DNA of 64,000 nucleotides from Capnocytophaga sp. oral taxon 338 str. F0234 (lineage in GTDB: Bacteria; Bacteroidota; Bacteroidia; Flavobacteriales; Flavobacteriaceae). The translations under genes were made by a program, and so were the position numbers. Positions 7,555-16,781 of the stretch are shown piece after piece (positions within the stretch are counted from its first letter, which is position 1; every line of letters starts with the position of its first letter). The DNA lies in contig NZ_GL872413.1 of NCBI RefSeq assembly GCF_000192225.1, positions 2,074,567 to 2,138,566 of the forward strand, given 5' to 3'. The notes beneath the pieces are model-generated. The model saw nothing but the letters and a program-made list of their open reading frames with translations. It searched no databases and was not told the origin of the DNA.

Positions 7555-9021
7555 TTATCTTATTCCATGCATCATGCGCTCTATCACTCTATTGAGAGAG
7601 ACCATGACGATACCCAATATGAGCACAAAGGCTGAAATAGTGGCAAATACAGTACTTGCCCCTAACTCTACTACATAGGAAGAGATAAGTCCTGCAAGCA
7701 TATTGGCAAAAGCAGTAGACATAATCCACACTCCCATAAATAAGGAAGCAAAACGTGCTGGGGAGAGTTTGGTTACAATAGAAAGTCCTACTGGTGAGAG
7801 GGAAAGCTCCCCTATGGTGTGTAGCAAATAAGTGAGAATCATCCAAATCATACTGGCTTTAACCATACCATCAGGATTATCTATGATATTAAAGCCACCA
7901 TGCCATTCGGCACCTCTTTGGAAACCAGCAATAAGCATAAACCAGAATCCAATTCCCAATACAATTAGTCCAAATCCCATCTTCAAAGGAGTGTTGAGTG
8001 CTTGTCCCAAGCGGGTATTCCAAAAATAAGCAAATACTGGTGCTAATACTATCACAAAGAAAGGATTAACCATCTGCAACCAAGCAGTAGGTATCTCAAA
8101 TCCAAATACATTTCTATCTATATATTTATTGGCATACAGATTAAAAGAAGCACCTGCCTGTTCCATCCCTGCGAAGAAGAATACAGCAAAGAAAAAGAAA
8201 ATAAATATTACAGCAATTCTTTCCTTTTCTATACGTGTAAGAGGCGCCTTTTCTTCTTTTTCTTCACCTTTGTCTAAAACTTTAACATTTGCATTTTTAG
8301 GTTTTATTCCTATATCTCCTAAATATTTCTTACTCAAGAACACAAATAGAAGTTGTCCTAAAAGAGCACCTATAGAAGCGGCTAAGAATCCATAACGATA
8401 ACCATGAGAAATCTGAAGAACACCATTTGCATCAGTATAAGTAGTTGCAAATATATTGTCAGCAAGTAATCCTACAATCAATGGAGCAGTTACAGAACCT
8501 AAGTTAATTCCCATGTAGAAAATAGAGAAAGCTGAATCCAAACGTTTATCCCCTGGTTCATATAAATCCCCAACAATAGAAGAAATATTAGGTTTGAAGA
8601 AACCATTACCAATAACCAATAAGAGTAAGCCCACATACAAGCCTATACGACCTATTAATTGATTGGACTGAATATCTTCTGCGGACAAATTAGATGCTGT
8701 AGAGGTAAATAGCTCAGGGGCAAAGAGGACAAATAGTGCTAATACTATGATAAATCCTCCAATAAGAATAGATTTACGCTGTCCCAAATATCTGTCAGAA
8801 AGCCATCCTCCGAAAAGAGGAGTGAAATAACAAAGTCCTGTTGCTATACCATAAAGAGTGGTACTAAACTTTTCATCATACCCAAGTCCTCCATTAAGCC
8901 ATGTTGCTGTTAGGTAAAGCACCAAAATACCACGCATTGCATAGTAGCTGAAGCGCTCCCACATCCCTGTAAAAAACACAAGATAGAGCCCCGCTGGGTG
9001 TCCTTTTTTTTCTGTATTCAT
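7555..9021 (-). CDS. POT-family proton-coupled peptide transporter
   Basis: This inner-membrane symporter of the PTR2/POT (MFS) family, 488 residues with 12-14 predicted membrane helices, would import di- and tripeptides with protons. Family signatures are visible: the helix-1 motif WERFSYYAMRG (about residues 16-26), then the PTR2 signature FSIFYMGINLGSVTAP (about 165-180), and a late conserved segment GELSLSPVGLS. It lies 32 bases downstream of the DPP IV-like peptidase on the same strand, so the pair is probably one operon: extracytoplasmic release of dipeptides followed by uptake. Length is normal for bacterial POTs. Confidence 0.93.
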   Translation of the reverse strand: MNTEKKGHPAGLYLVFFTGMWERFSYYAMRGILVLYLTATWLNGGLGYDEKFSTTLYGIATGLCYFTPLFGGWLSDRYLGQRKSILIGGFIIVLALFVLFAPELFTSTASNLSAEDIQSNQLIGRIGLYVGLLLLVIGNGFFKPNISSIVGDLYEPGDKRLDSAFSIFYMGINLGSVTAPLIVGLLADNIFATTYTDANGVLQISHGYRYGFLAASIGALLGQLLFVFLSKKYLGDIGIKPKNANVKVLDKGEEKEEKAPLTRIEKERIAVIFIFFFFAVFFFAGMEQAGASFNLYANKYIDRNVFGFEIPTAWLQMVNPFFVIVLAPVFAYFWNTRLGQALNTPLKMGFGLIVLGIGFWFMLIAGFQRGAEWHGGFNIIDNPDGMVKASMIWMILTYLLHTIGELSLSPVGLSIVTKLSPARFASLFMGVWIMSTAFANMLAGLISSYVVELGASTVFATISAFVLILGIVMVSLNRVIERMMHGIR

Positions 9022-9053
9022 TATCTTATCTAATTTAAATTATGCTATTATAT

Positions 9054-11222
9054 TTACAAATTATTTAAAACGAAATTGGTAAGTTTTTCATACAAATGGC
9101 GACGTGTATTTCCTCCATAAATACCATGATTTCTATCAGGATAAATAGCCCAATCAAAGCTCTTATTATATTGTACGAATGATTCTATTAATCTCATAGA
9201 GTTTTGTACATGTACATTATCATCAGCAGTACCATGTACTAAGAGGAATTTTTTATTCAAATTCTTAGCATAAGTAAGTGGAGAATTATTATCATATCCT
9301 TCTGGGTTCTCTTGAGGTGTTTGCATATATCGTTCTGTGTACACAGTGTCATAGAAGCGCCAATTAGTTACAGGAGCCACTGCTATGGACATTTTAAATA
9401 CCTCACCTCTCAGAATACAGTTAGAAGCCATAAAACCACCAAAACTCCAACCCCAGATTCCTATACGACTCTTATCAATATACTTGTAATTACCTACAAT
9501 CTTAGCAGCTTCTATTTGGTCTTCTAATTCATATTTACCTAACTGTTTATAAGTACATTTTTTGAAAGCCGCTCCTTTGTATCCTGTACCACGTCCATCT
9601 ACACAAAGTACAATATATCCTTTTTGAGCAAGCATGTGATACCAGTAATCATTAGAATTATACCAAGAGTTATATACTTGTTGAGAACCAGGACCTGAAT
9701 ATTGAAACATAAATAATGGGTACTTCTTATTTTCATTAAAGTTAGCAGGCTTAATCATCCAAGCATTAAGCTTATCTCCATTTTTAGTAGTAATTTCAAA
9801 AAATTCCTTTTTACTCAAATCATATTGGGCTACCTTCTTTTCTAAATCATTATTATTAAGAATTTCTTTGATTATTTTACCTGTTTTACTATTATTCAAT
9901 GTATAGATAGGTGGTTTGGCAACACTAGAATATTGATTGATAAACAATGAAAAATCAGGACTAAAAGTTGCATTATTAGTTCCTTTCTCAATAGCTAAGG
10001 CTTTCTTATCTTTACCTGAAAGAGCAATACTATAAATACCACGATTGATAGATCCCGGTTCAGTGGATTGGTAATAAATTTGTTTAGCTTTAGAATTATA
10101 TCCATAATACTCAGTTACCTCCCATTTTCCTTGAGTAATTTGCTTAATTAATTTCCCATTTTTATCATAATGATAAAGATGATTATTTCCATCTTTTTCA
10201 GAAGAAATAATAAAGCTATTATCATCCAAGAAAGTAAGATCATCGGTGATACTTACATAAGCCTTATCTACTTCATGATATACAGATTTATATTTTTTAG
10301 TAGAAGCATCTACAAAGATGATGTTAAAATCATTCTGATGCCTATTTAGAGTTTGTACACTAAGAATATTTGCTTCTTTTGTCCATTGCAATCGTGGAAT
10401 ATAGTAAGCATCCAAAGGAATTCGTGTAGCCTTTCCTCCCTTTACATCATACAAATGAAGACTTACTACAGAATTTTTTTCACCTGCCTTTGGATATTTG
10501 AAAGTGTCCTCAGTAGGGTATAAGGTTGTTCCATAGATGTCCATAGAGAACTCTGGCACTTCATGTTCATCAAAACGAATATAAGCTAATTGTGTTCCAT
10601 CAGCATTCCAATCAAAAGTTCTTACAATAGCAAATTCTTCTTCATATACCCAGTCGCTGGTACCATTAATAATTTTGTTCTTCTCTCCATCAAAAGTTAC
10701 TTGTTGTTCTCTTTTAGATTGAGTATCATATATATAGATGTTATTCTTAAATACATAGGCTATTTTATCACCTTTAGGGGAGAAAAGAGGTTCTTGTATT
10801 TTTTTATCTGTTAGCTTAGTAAGTTCTTGTTTTTTAAGGTCAAAGATATAAAAATCAGCAAAAAAAGAACGTCTAAAAATTGGTTCACTATTGGTTGCTA
10901 TAAGAAGCTTATCTTCTTGTTTGTTGAAAGTATAACTATCCACCCGCTTAATTTCTGAAAAATTCTTAGTATCAAAAAGCGTTTTTTCTTTTTCCAAAGT
11001 AGAAAAGTTATACAAATCAATGGTATAATTTGAGTTACTACGATCATAATTCAGCACTGTATACTGGTTGGTATTCTTCAATGCTGATAAATTAGACATT
11101 CTCTTGGAAGAAAAAGTATAATTTGTCCAAATGTCTTCCAGAGTGATCATTTTCTTTTGAGCACTCACATTCAATGAAATAGCCATTAAAAACAGCCATA
11201 AATAACAGATTTTAGTTCTCAT
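9054..11222 (-). CDS. Dipeptidyl peptidase IV-like serine peptidase (S9B)
   Basis: This exported S9-family peptidase would release N-terminal dipeptides, typically X-Pro or X-Ala, outside the inner membrane. I choose the start MRTKICYLWLFLMAISLNVSAQ because it gives a proper signal peptide; the longer frame adds nine residues. The roughly 720-residue protein has an N-terminal eight-blade propeller with the substrate-binding pair in DWVYEEEFA, then an alpha/beta hydrolase domain with nucleophile GWSFGG, acid TADDNVH and histidine DRNHGIYGG, all intact. The DWVYEEE motif is the DPP IV Glu-Glu pair, which favours S9B over other S9 enzymes. The downstream gene encodes a peptide importer, consistent with peptide nutrition. 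Confidence 0.93.
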   Translation of the reverse strand: MRTKICYLWLFLMAISLNVSAQKKMITLEDIWTNYTFSSKRMSNLSALKNTNQYTVLNYDRSNSNYTIDLYNFSTLEKEKTLFDTKNFSEIKRVDSYTFNKQEDKLLIATNSEPIFRRSFFADFYIFDLKKQELTKLTDKKIQEPLFSPKGDKIAYVFKNNIYIYDTQSKREQQVTFDGEKNKIINGTSDWVYEEEFAIVRTFDWNADGTQLAYIRFDEHEVPEFSMDIYGTTLYPTEDTFKYPKAGEKNSVVSLHLYDVKGGKATRIPLDAYYIPRLQWTKEANILSVQTLNRHQNDFNIIFVDASTKKYKSVYHEVDKAYVSITDDLTFLDDNSFIISSEKDGNNHLYHYDKNGKLIKQITQGKWEVTEYYGYNSKAKQIYYQSTEPGSINRGIYSIALSGKDKKALAIEKGTNNATFSPDFSLFINQYSSVAKPPIYTLNNSKTGKIIKEILNNNDLEKKVAQYDLSKKEFFEITTKNGDKLNAWMIKPANFNENKKYPLFMFQYSGPGSQQVYNSWYNSNDYWYHMLAQKGYIVLCVDGRGTGYKGAAFKKCTYKQLGKYELEDQIEAAKIVGNYKYIDKSRIGIWGWSFGGFMASNCILRGEVFKMSIAVAPVTNWRFYDTVYTERYMQTPQENPEGYDNNSPLTYAKNLNKKFLLVHGTADDNVHVQNSMRLIESFVQYNKSFDWAIYPDRNHGIYGGNTRRHLYEKLTNFVLNNL

Positions 11223-11379
11223 TTTTAGAATATTTTTTGTAGAATACAATTTTACGTTTTTTTTTAATATAACAGTATTTTTTATGCTTTTTTTAATATT
11301 ATTAAGTAAAAACCTTGTTTAAAATAATACAATTATCTAATTATCAGATACATATAATAAAACGAACAATTTTTTAGTA

Positions 11380-11412
11380 AAAAGGCGACTTGGTGAAAGC
11401 AAGTCGCCTTTT
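11380..11412 (-). terminator. Strong bidirectional-looking hairpin
   Basis: AAAAGGCGACTT and AAGTCGCCTTTT form a perfect 12-bp stem with a 9-base loop and flanking T-tracts on both strands. It follows the DUF6341 gene on the minus strand and insulates it from the DPP IV gene. Confidence 0.8.
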
Positions 11413-11436
11413 AATATTCTTCTCTTTTTTTATTTG

Positions 11437-11667
11437 TTATTTAAAGAATGAATGTGCCGTAATATCTACTCTTTCTGTACCTTCTTTGGAGAACTTAACC
11501 AATTGCTTCACCCAATAGAAGAAAAATCCCAATAGTACTACTAACATAATCCATGTAATGATATTAGCCCACCACCAAGAAGAGAGTTCTAAGTGTCTTA
11601 AATAATCATAAGGAGCAAAGGCTATTTCCTCAAAGAAATATTTAATTTCTCTAAAAAATGTTGTCAT
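11437..11667 (-). CDS. Small DUF6341-family membrane protein
   Basis: A 76-residue protein with one clear membrane segment (about residues 33-53, WWANIITWIMLVVLLGFFFYW) preceded by an amphipathic helix and followed by a short charged tail. It matches what I remember of the flavobacterial DUF6341 family. Its biochemical role is not known. It forms its own unit, with a consensus -7 box 24 bases upstream and a strong hairpin terminator downstream. Confidence 0.75.
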   Translation of the reverse strand: MTTFFREIKYFFEEIAFAPYDYLRHLELSSWWWANIITWIMLVVLLGFFFYWVKQLVKFSKEGTERVDITAHSFFK

Positions 11668-11690
11668 AATGTTGTTGTTTTTAACTGGTG

Positions 11691-11698
11691 CAAATATA
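11691..11698 (-). promoter_or_regulatory. -7 box for the DUF6341 gene
   Basis: On the minus strand TATATTTG fits TAnnTTTG, 24 bases before the ATG. No convincing TTG -33 element is visible at the expected distance. Confidence 0.5.
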
Positions 11699-11708
11699 CA
11701 ATTTTTTT

Positions 11709-12632
11709 CTATTTTTTTACTTCTAAAAAAACTTTTTTTCCTTTTTCTATTTTTTCCGTATGTCTTACATATATCAGTTCTCCTTTATCCTCCTTACAAA
11801 CTATTAAATAATGACTTCCTTGAAAAAAGCAATTTTGTATAATAACTTTCCAATTGGACTGAGGCACAATAGTGATTTGATGAGGATATAAAAGAAGTTT
11901 TTTTTCTCCTTTATTCACCTTATTTACAAGATCAAAGAGAGAAGCTATATATTCATTTTGTGTATGATACACCCTATCAGGCGTATCTATAAGAAGCTGC
12001 CTTCCTTCCTGAAGTATCATAATTTTATCCGAGAAACCTAAGGCTTCATTACTTTCATGAGTAGCTATAATACAAGTAATCCTATTTTCTTTAAGAAAAG
12101 TAAAGAGATTTTGTCGTATTTTATTCTTCAAAAAGCTATCTGTCTGGCTAAAGGGTTCATCTAAGAGAAGCACTTCAGGAGCTTGAGCCAATACCTGTGC
12201 CAATCCTATACGCTGTTGCTGTCCACCACTGAGAAAAATTGGTTTCACCTTGGCATAGTCCTGCATCAGGGTCATCTCCAGCAGCTCTTGCACACGAGCA
12301 CGCTTTTTACGCAAGTCAAGGTTAGAGAGGTACTTCCCTACATTTTCCTCCACTGTCATATAAGGCATCAGGCCGAAATCCTGCGCTAAGTACTTCATCT
12401 TAGCAAAACCAGGCACCAGATTGTGCGAAGGGCCTAAGACTGCTGTCCCTCTCCAAGAAATCTTACCTTGCTCAAGGTCAAATAAGCCATAGATAGCCTT
12501 GAGCAAGGTCGACTTGCCCGAACCACTTGCGCCCACTATGGAGAGTACCTCCCCTGGGGCAAGGGAGAAGTGAATACTGTCAAGTACCTTAGTATCGGTA
12601 TAAGTATAAGATAGATTTTCAACGATAAGCAT
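11709..12632 (-). CDS. ABC transporter ATP-binding protein
   Basis: A cytosolic ABC ATPase of about 307 residues. I take the start at MLIVENLSYTYTDTKVLD, the usual beginning of such proteins; a longer frame adds 17 hydrophobic residues and overlaps the divergent gene's promoter region. Walker A is GASGSGKST, the signature LSGGQQQRIGLAQ, and Walker B VLLLDEPFSQTD, followed by the H-loop ATHES. The C-terminal 80 residues resemble the small regulatory (TOBE-like) domain of importers for ions, sugars or iron. No permease or binding protein is adjacent, so the substrate is unknown. Confidence 0.85.
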   Translation of the reverse strand: MLIVENLSYTYTDTKVLDSIHFSLAPGEVLSIVGASGSGKSTLLKAIYGLFDLEQGKISWRGTAVLGPSHNLVPGFAKMKYLAQDFGLMPYMTVEENVGKYLSNLDLRKKRARVQELLEMTLMQDYAKVKPIFLSGGQQQRIGLAQVLAQAPEVLLLDEPFSQTDSFLKNKIRQNLFTFLKENRITCIIATHESNEALGFSDKIMILQEGRQLLIDTPDRVYHTQNEYIASLFDLVNKVNKGEKKLLLYPHQITIVPQSNWKVIIQNCFFQGSHYLIVCKEDKGELIYVRHTEKIEKGKKVFLEVKK

Positions 12633-12701
12633 CTGCAGACTATTTGGTGGGGCAAAAATAAGAATTATTTTCAAGATAGCCACTTATTCATTTGTTTGTT
12701 G

Positions 12702-12709
12702 TATCTTTG
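12702..12709 (+). promoter_or_regulatory. -7 box that decides the sulfatase-like gene start
   Basis: TATCTTTG matches the -7 consensus and ends 16 bases before the ATG at 12726. It lies inside the longer upstream frame starting at 12696, which argues that translation begins at 12726. Confidence 0.6.
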
Positions 12710-12725
12710 CCAAAAATTTTTCTTT

Positions 12726-14876
12726 ATGAAAGCATGGCTCAGTAGGCTCAAACCATTCTTGTATGTAGGTGGTTTGTATATAGTTATCTCTTTTATCCTT
12801 AGAATTATCTTTATGGGGCACCCCATTACCAGCACCTCCTTTTCGTGGGGTCAGGTCTTGGGAATGCTTCTTGTGGGCACCCTGAACGATGTGTTTATCA
12901 TCATCTTGGCCAGTAGTATATTAGTGCTCTACTTCCTTTTTATTGCCAATGTGAAGTACCAAAAGCCCTATGGCTATATTATCCTTGGGGCAATGCTCTT
13001 GCTCTTGGGCTATATAGCGTTTGTCCCCAACAATATTTTCTACCAATATGGAGGCTCAGTTGAGGAAATCGCCTTGTACTTCTTTGGGGCAAAGACTCTT
13101 TGCTTTGCAGCGATGCTCTTTGCGGGTAAGTGGCGCAAGCAAGTGCGTAATGTACTCTATTTCATTACCTTATTTATCTATACCTTTGCTATAGTGATGA
13201 ATGCTGTTAGCGAATATTTCTTTTGGAATGAGTTCGGGATACGGTACAACTTTATCGCGGTGGATTACCTCATCTACACCACAGAGGTTATCGGAAATAT
13301 TATGGAGAGCTACCCTGTAGTACCGCTCTTCTCAGGAGTATTTGTCGTGGTACTTGCTCTGACTATTTTCCTCTATAAGAAAACAAAATCTACCCTTGAG
13401 ACTATCCCTAGCCTTAAAGAAAAAGGCTTGTTCTTGGGGGGCTATGTGGCATTGTTCCTCTTGAGCTTGTGGGCTACCCCTAAGTTTGACGATATCAAGT
13501 CCAACAACGTATTTGTTCAGGAGATACGCGCCAACGGGGTCTATAAGTTCTATTATGCTTTCACCCATAGCGAGCTGGATTTCTTCCAGTTCTACCCTAC
13601 CCTACCCGAAGAGGAAGCAAGAACCACCTTTTTCAAGCATTTTAAGACACAGCTGGTAGAGACCCCTATACCAAGCTGTGAGACACGATACTATAATTCT
13701 GTTAAGCAGCTACCATATTCTGTAGTAGGATATTCTGTAAAAGGAAATATTGACGAACAGCATAAAAATGTGGTGCTTATCTCAGTAGAGAGTCTCTCTG
13801 CGGAGTTTATGGCTGCTTATGGCAATACAGAGGGCATTACTTCCTTCCTCGATAGCTTAGCGCAAAAGAGTATTTTCCTGACCAACTTATACGCTACGGG
13901 CAACCGCACAGTGCGAGGTTTGGAGGCTTTGACCCTTTGTGTACCTCCTACCCCTGGTGAGAGTATCGTTAAGCGCAAGGATAACAAGGACAAATTCACC
14001 ACGGGGAGTGTCTTCAAGTCCAAAGGGTATAGTGTCAAATACCTCTATGGGGGGTATAGCTATTTTGACAATATGAAAGACTTCTTCGCTGGTAACGGCT
14101 ACGATATCATAGATAGAGACAACTTTACTCCAGAGGAGATTACCTTTGCCAACATCTGGGGGGTCAGTGATGAAGATATGGCTCGCAAAGCCATTAAGGA
14201 GATGAACGCCCAAGCAAAAACAGGCAAACCGTTCTTTAACCACTGGATGACCGTGAGCAATCACCGTCCTTTTACCTATCCAGAAGGTCGCATTGATATC
14301 CCTGGTACGGCTAAGTCGCGCCAAGGTGGGGTAAAATATACTGACTATGCACTCAAGCTGTTCTTTGAGTTGGCTAAAAAAGAATCGTGGTTTAAGGATA
14401 CGGTATTTGTGATTGTTGCCGACCACTGCGCTTCGAGTGCTGGGCGTACCGAATTGCCTTTGGATAGATACCGTATTCCCTGCCTTATCTATGCTGACTT
14501 CTTAGAAGCCGAACAGATAGATAAGCTCGCTTCTCAAATAGACGTGATGCCTACCGTAATGGGACTCTTAAACTTTTCTTATGAGAGCAAGTTCTTAGGT
14601 CAGAATATTCGCACATGGTATTACCAACCGCGTGCCTATATAGCTACCTACCGAGAGCTGGGATACCTTACCCCTGACACTCTTTCCATTATCAAGCCTT
14701 TGCGTGAGCAGATACAATATAAAATTGTTCCAGAGGCAGAACAACCTAAGGCGGAGCTTCCTATTTTTTACCAACAGCTCAAAGTAGCTCAACCTGATGA
14801 AAAGCTGATGAAAGAATGTATTTCCGCTTACGAGACTACCTATTTCTTGCTAAAGAAAGGGGAACTGAATAAGTAG
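12726..14876 (+). CDS. LTA synthase-like phosphotransferase (sulfatase superfamily)
   Basis: This is an inner-membrane enzyme of the alkaline phosphatase/sulfatase superfamily, related to LtaS and phosphoglycerol transferases. About five N-terminal membrane helices (roughly residues 1-240) precede a periplasmic catalytic domain (about 330-660). It has the metal-binding start VVLISVESLS, the putative nucleophile threonine in TGNRTVRGLEAL, and the metal-site DHCASSAGR. About 716 residues is normal for this group. Gram-negatives lack lipoteichoic acid, so the product is more likely a phosphoglycerol- or phosphoethanolamine-type modification of a glycan or lipid; that is inference. The GC content is visibly higher than in the flanking unknown genes. 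It is divergent from the ABC ATPase. Confidence 0.85.
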   Translation: MKAWLSRLKPFLYVGGLYIVISFILRIIFMGHPITSTSFSWGQVLGMLLVGTLNDVFIIILASSILVLYFLFIANVKYQKPYGYIILGAMLLLLGYIAFVPNNIFYQYGGSVEEIALYFFGAKTLCFAAMLFAGKWRKQVRNVLYFITLFIYTFAIVMNAVSEYFFWNEFGIRYNFIAVDYLIYTTEVIGNIMESYPVVPLFSGVFVVVLALTIFLYKKTKSTLETIPSLKEKGLFLGGYVALFLLSLWATPKFDDIKSNNVFVQEIRANGVYKFYYAFTHSELDFFQFYPTLPEEEARTTFFKHFKTQLVETPIPSCETRYYNSVKQLPYSVVGYSVKGNIDEQHKNVVLISVESLSAEFMAAYGNTEGITSFLDSLAQKSIFLTNLYATGNRTVRGLEALTLCVPPTPGESIVKRKDNKDKFTTGSVFKSKGYSVKYLYGGYSYFDNMKDFFAGNGYDIIDRDNFTPEEITFANIWGVSDEDMARKAIKEMNAQAKTGKPFFNHWMTVSNHRPFTYPEGRIDIPGTAKSRQGGVKYTDYALKLFFELAKKESWFKDTVFVIVADHCASSAGRTELPLDRYRIPCLIYADFLEAEQIDKLASQIDVMPTVMGLLNFSYESKFLGQNIRTWYYQPRAYIATYRELGYLTPDTLSIIKPLREQIQYKIVPEAEQPKAELPIFYQQLKVAQPDEKLMKECISAYETTYFLLKKGELNK

Positions 14877-14883
14877 GTGATGT

Positions 14884-14940
14884 AGTAATGAGTCAATGAG
14901 TCAATGAGTCGATTTGGCGATGAGGCGATGAATTGAGATA
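14884..14940 (+). repeat. Short tandem AATGAGTC repeat
   Basis: Three near-tandem copies of an 8-base unit AATGAGTC, then decayed variants (GCGATGAG, GCGATGAA), fill the space between the sulfatase-like gene and the next unknown gene. It looks like slippage-type repeat DNA. No function is evident. Confidence 0.6.
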
Positions 14941-14969
14941 TAATTTATTACCAATTGAACAATGTGTCA

Positions 14970-15311
14970 ATGGATTTAGAACTGAGTACTTTTATCCCTA
15001 TCATCAAGGAGATGGTATACCATATCTCTATTGATGATTATGCTTCCATAGAGCGCAAGGGTCAAAATGGAGATATCCTTGTAGAGGATTTGGCTTATGT
15101 AATTCATTTGTATCCTTATACGATAATTCCTTTGCCTGATGAAGCCTTTGACCTAGCGGAAAGTTATTTTATTGAGGAGAAAAAGAGCCTTGATGTATAT
15201 ATTCCCTTCTGGACAAAAGAAGAAGGCAGAAGCGACCTGATGCTTGCACTTTCCTGCTATATAAATGATGGGGCTGAGGAAGTCATTATCTATGATGTAT
15301 ATATACCTTAA
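14970..15311 (+). CDS. Unrecognised small acidic protein
   Basis: A 113-residue soluble acidic protein starting at ATG (MDLELSTFIPIIKEMV); a TTG five codons earlier is possible. No signal peptide or membrane segment. The tail LDVYIPFWTKEEGRSDLMLALSCYINDG reads like small proteins of the DUF7668/immunity type, which I recall only weakly. It is AT-richer than the enzyme genes on either side, as is the next unknown gene. Function unknown. Confidence 0.6.
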   Translation: MDLELSTFIPIIKEMVYHISIDDYASIERKGQNGDILVEDLAYVIHLYPYTIIPLPDEAFDLAESYFIEEKKSLDVYIPFWTKEEGRSDLMLALSCYINDGAEEVIIYDVYIP

Positions 15312-15395
15312 GAAAGTCTTTGTATAACCATGTTACGAGTACTATGAGAAGGTAATATCGTTTTACATTTTCGGATAACTCTAATTATAAAATAT

Positions 15396-16064
15396 ATGAG
15401 GTTCTTTAGTTGTGTTGCACAAGTATATGCTTATAAAAAATATGAGGTTTTCTACGAAAGTATCCACTACATAAGGGATTATTTAGAGGGAGACTGGCAA
15501 GATGCTATAGGAGGTATCCTTATAAAAGAATGGAAAGATAAGGATAAGATACTCAGACCTGCTGAAGAATATCCTGATGAAATCTTTGTACAATATCCTG
15601 ATAAGGTATATGATATAATGAAATTTAATTACTTTAAGAAGGTAAGCCTAGCTATAAGGGTATTCCCTAGAGTTACCCAATGTAAGACTTATGCCCGTTA
15701 TTACAAAAAGGAAGAAGTCATTAGGGAATATACCATAAAAAAAGAATACCTCCATATAGACCCTGTATTTATAGCTGAGGACTATGAGGAACTGAGCAAT
15801 GAGGAAATACACAAGAAATTCTGTGATGATCTTTACGACCTCTTAGAGTACTATCTACTAAAGTATAAGAAACGTTTTACAGATTTTAATGCAGAAGCAT
15901 TTCTCCCTTTTCTTAAGGAGAGACTTCTTTCTATCAAGGAACGTAAATTTCCTACTTGGGAAGAAGAAAAAGCCCTTAGAGCACAGCAACCCAAAGTAGA
16001 AGTAATCCCTGACAAAGGAAATATTTTCGAGAACAAAAAGAAAAAGAAGACCTCAAAACCTTAA
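15396..16064 (+). CDS. Unrecognised basic-tailed soluble protein
   Basis: A 222-residue protein without signal peptide or membrane segment, rich in Tyr, Lys and Glu, with a strongly basic C-terminus ending NKKKKKTSKP. The central part (about residues 50-175) looks mostly helical. I recognise no family motif. It follows the other unknown gene on the same strand after 84 bases, and both are AT-rich islands between GC-richer housekeeping genes. Such gene pairs are often laterally acquired, for example immunity genes; that is speculation. Confidence 0.6.
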   Translation: MRFFSCVAQVYAYKKYEVFYESIHYIRDYLEGDWQDAIGGILIKEWKDKDKILRPAEEYPDEIFVQYPDKVYDIMKFNYFKKVSLAIRVFPRVTQCKTYARYYKKEEVIREYTIKKEYLHIDPVFIAEDYEELSNEEIHKKFCDDLYDLLEYYLLKYKKRFTDFNAEAFLPFLKERLLSIKERKFPTWEEEKALRAQQPKVEVIPDKGNIFENKKKKKTSKP

Positions 16065-16180
16065 TACTTTTGAAGTTATAAAGCCATTTTATGCCTACTA
16101 CCACTATGACAAAGGTAGCTTCTACTAATAACTCTGATATACTCAGGCCTATCGGGTTAAATACTCTAAATAAATTATCG

Positions 16181-16188
16181 TATCTTTG
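16181..16188 (+). promoter_or_regulatory. -7 box for the gamma carbonic anhydrase gene
   Basis: TATCTTTG fits TAnnTTTG. It lies 68 bases before the preferred ATG at 16257, implying a leader of about 60 bases. Confidence 0.5.
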
Positions 16189-16256
16189 CCCAATAGATGT
16201 ATCCCAAAAGAACTATCACTTAATGATTGATTTTGAACCCTTTACAAAACTATTTT

Positions 16257-16781
16257 ATGTCTATCATCAGAGAACTCAGGGGGAAAGCTCCCATTATAGG
16301 AAAGAACGTATTTATAGCCGAGACAGCCGTCCTTATCGGTGAGGTTACCCTCGGAGAGGATTGTAGTGTATGGTACAATGCCGTCCTTAGGGGCGATGTG
16401 AATGCTATTGTTATCGGTAACAAAGTGAATATACAGGACAATGTCATGGTACACTGTACCTATCAGAAAACCTCTACCACTATCGGCAACAATGTCTCCA
16501 TAGGGCACAATGCCATCATACATGGCTGTACCCTCAGGGACAATGTACTTATTGGTATGGGGGCGATTGTCTTGGACGGCTGTGTAGTGGAGAGCAACTC
16601 CATCGTGGCAGCAGGAGCGGTCGTTACCAAAGGCACCCATATAGGTTCGGGTGAGGTATGGGCAGGTATCCCCGCTAAGAAGATTAAGAACATATCCCCT
16701 GAACTTACCGAAGGAGAAATAAACCGTATCGCCAATGCTTATGTGAAGTATGCACAGTGGTACCAAGAAAGTGAAGAGTGA
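16257..16781 (+). CDS. Gamma carbonic anhydrase-like hexapeptide-repeat protein
   Basis: A trimeric left-handed beta-helix protein of the gamma carbonic anhydrase family (YrdA/PaaY type), 174 residues from [17 protein letters not shown]. Hexapeptide repeats run through most of the chain. The three zinc-ligand histidines appear to be present in VHCTYQ and [10 protein letters not shown]. It may hydrate CO2 or act as a metal-dependent hydrolase or scaffold; many members have no measured activity. Starting ten codons earlier is possible but adds a non-conserved stretch. It is followed by uvrA after 33 bases of repetitive A/G-rich sequence. Confidence 0.9.
   Translation: MSIIRELRGKAPIIGKNVFIAETAVLIGEVTLGEDCSVWYNAVLRGDVNAIVIGNKVNIQDNVMVHCTYQKTSTTIGNNVSIGHNAIIHGCTLRDNVLIGMGAIVLDGCVVESNSIVAAGAVVTKGTHIGSGEVWAGIPAKKIKNISPELTEGEINRIANAYVKYAQWYQESEE

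Noticed and set aside
13887-14426. A 179-codon minus-strand frame inside the LtaS-like gene
   Set aside because: Opposite strand to a clear enzyme with intact motifs; GC-richer genes here produce long shadow frames.
16091-16342. An 83-codon plus-strand frame overlapping the carbonic anhydrase gene
   Set aside because: It contains the carbonic anhydrase promoter box and runs into the conserved hexapeptide gene in another frame. Its peptide has no recognisable features.
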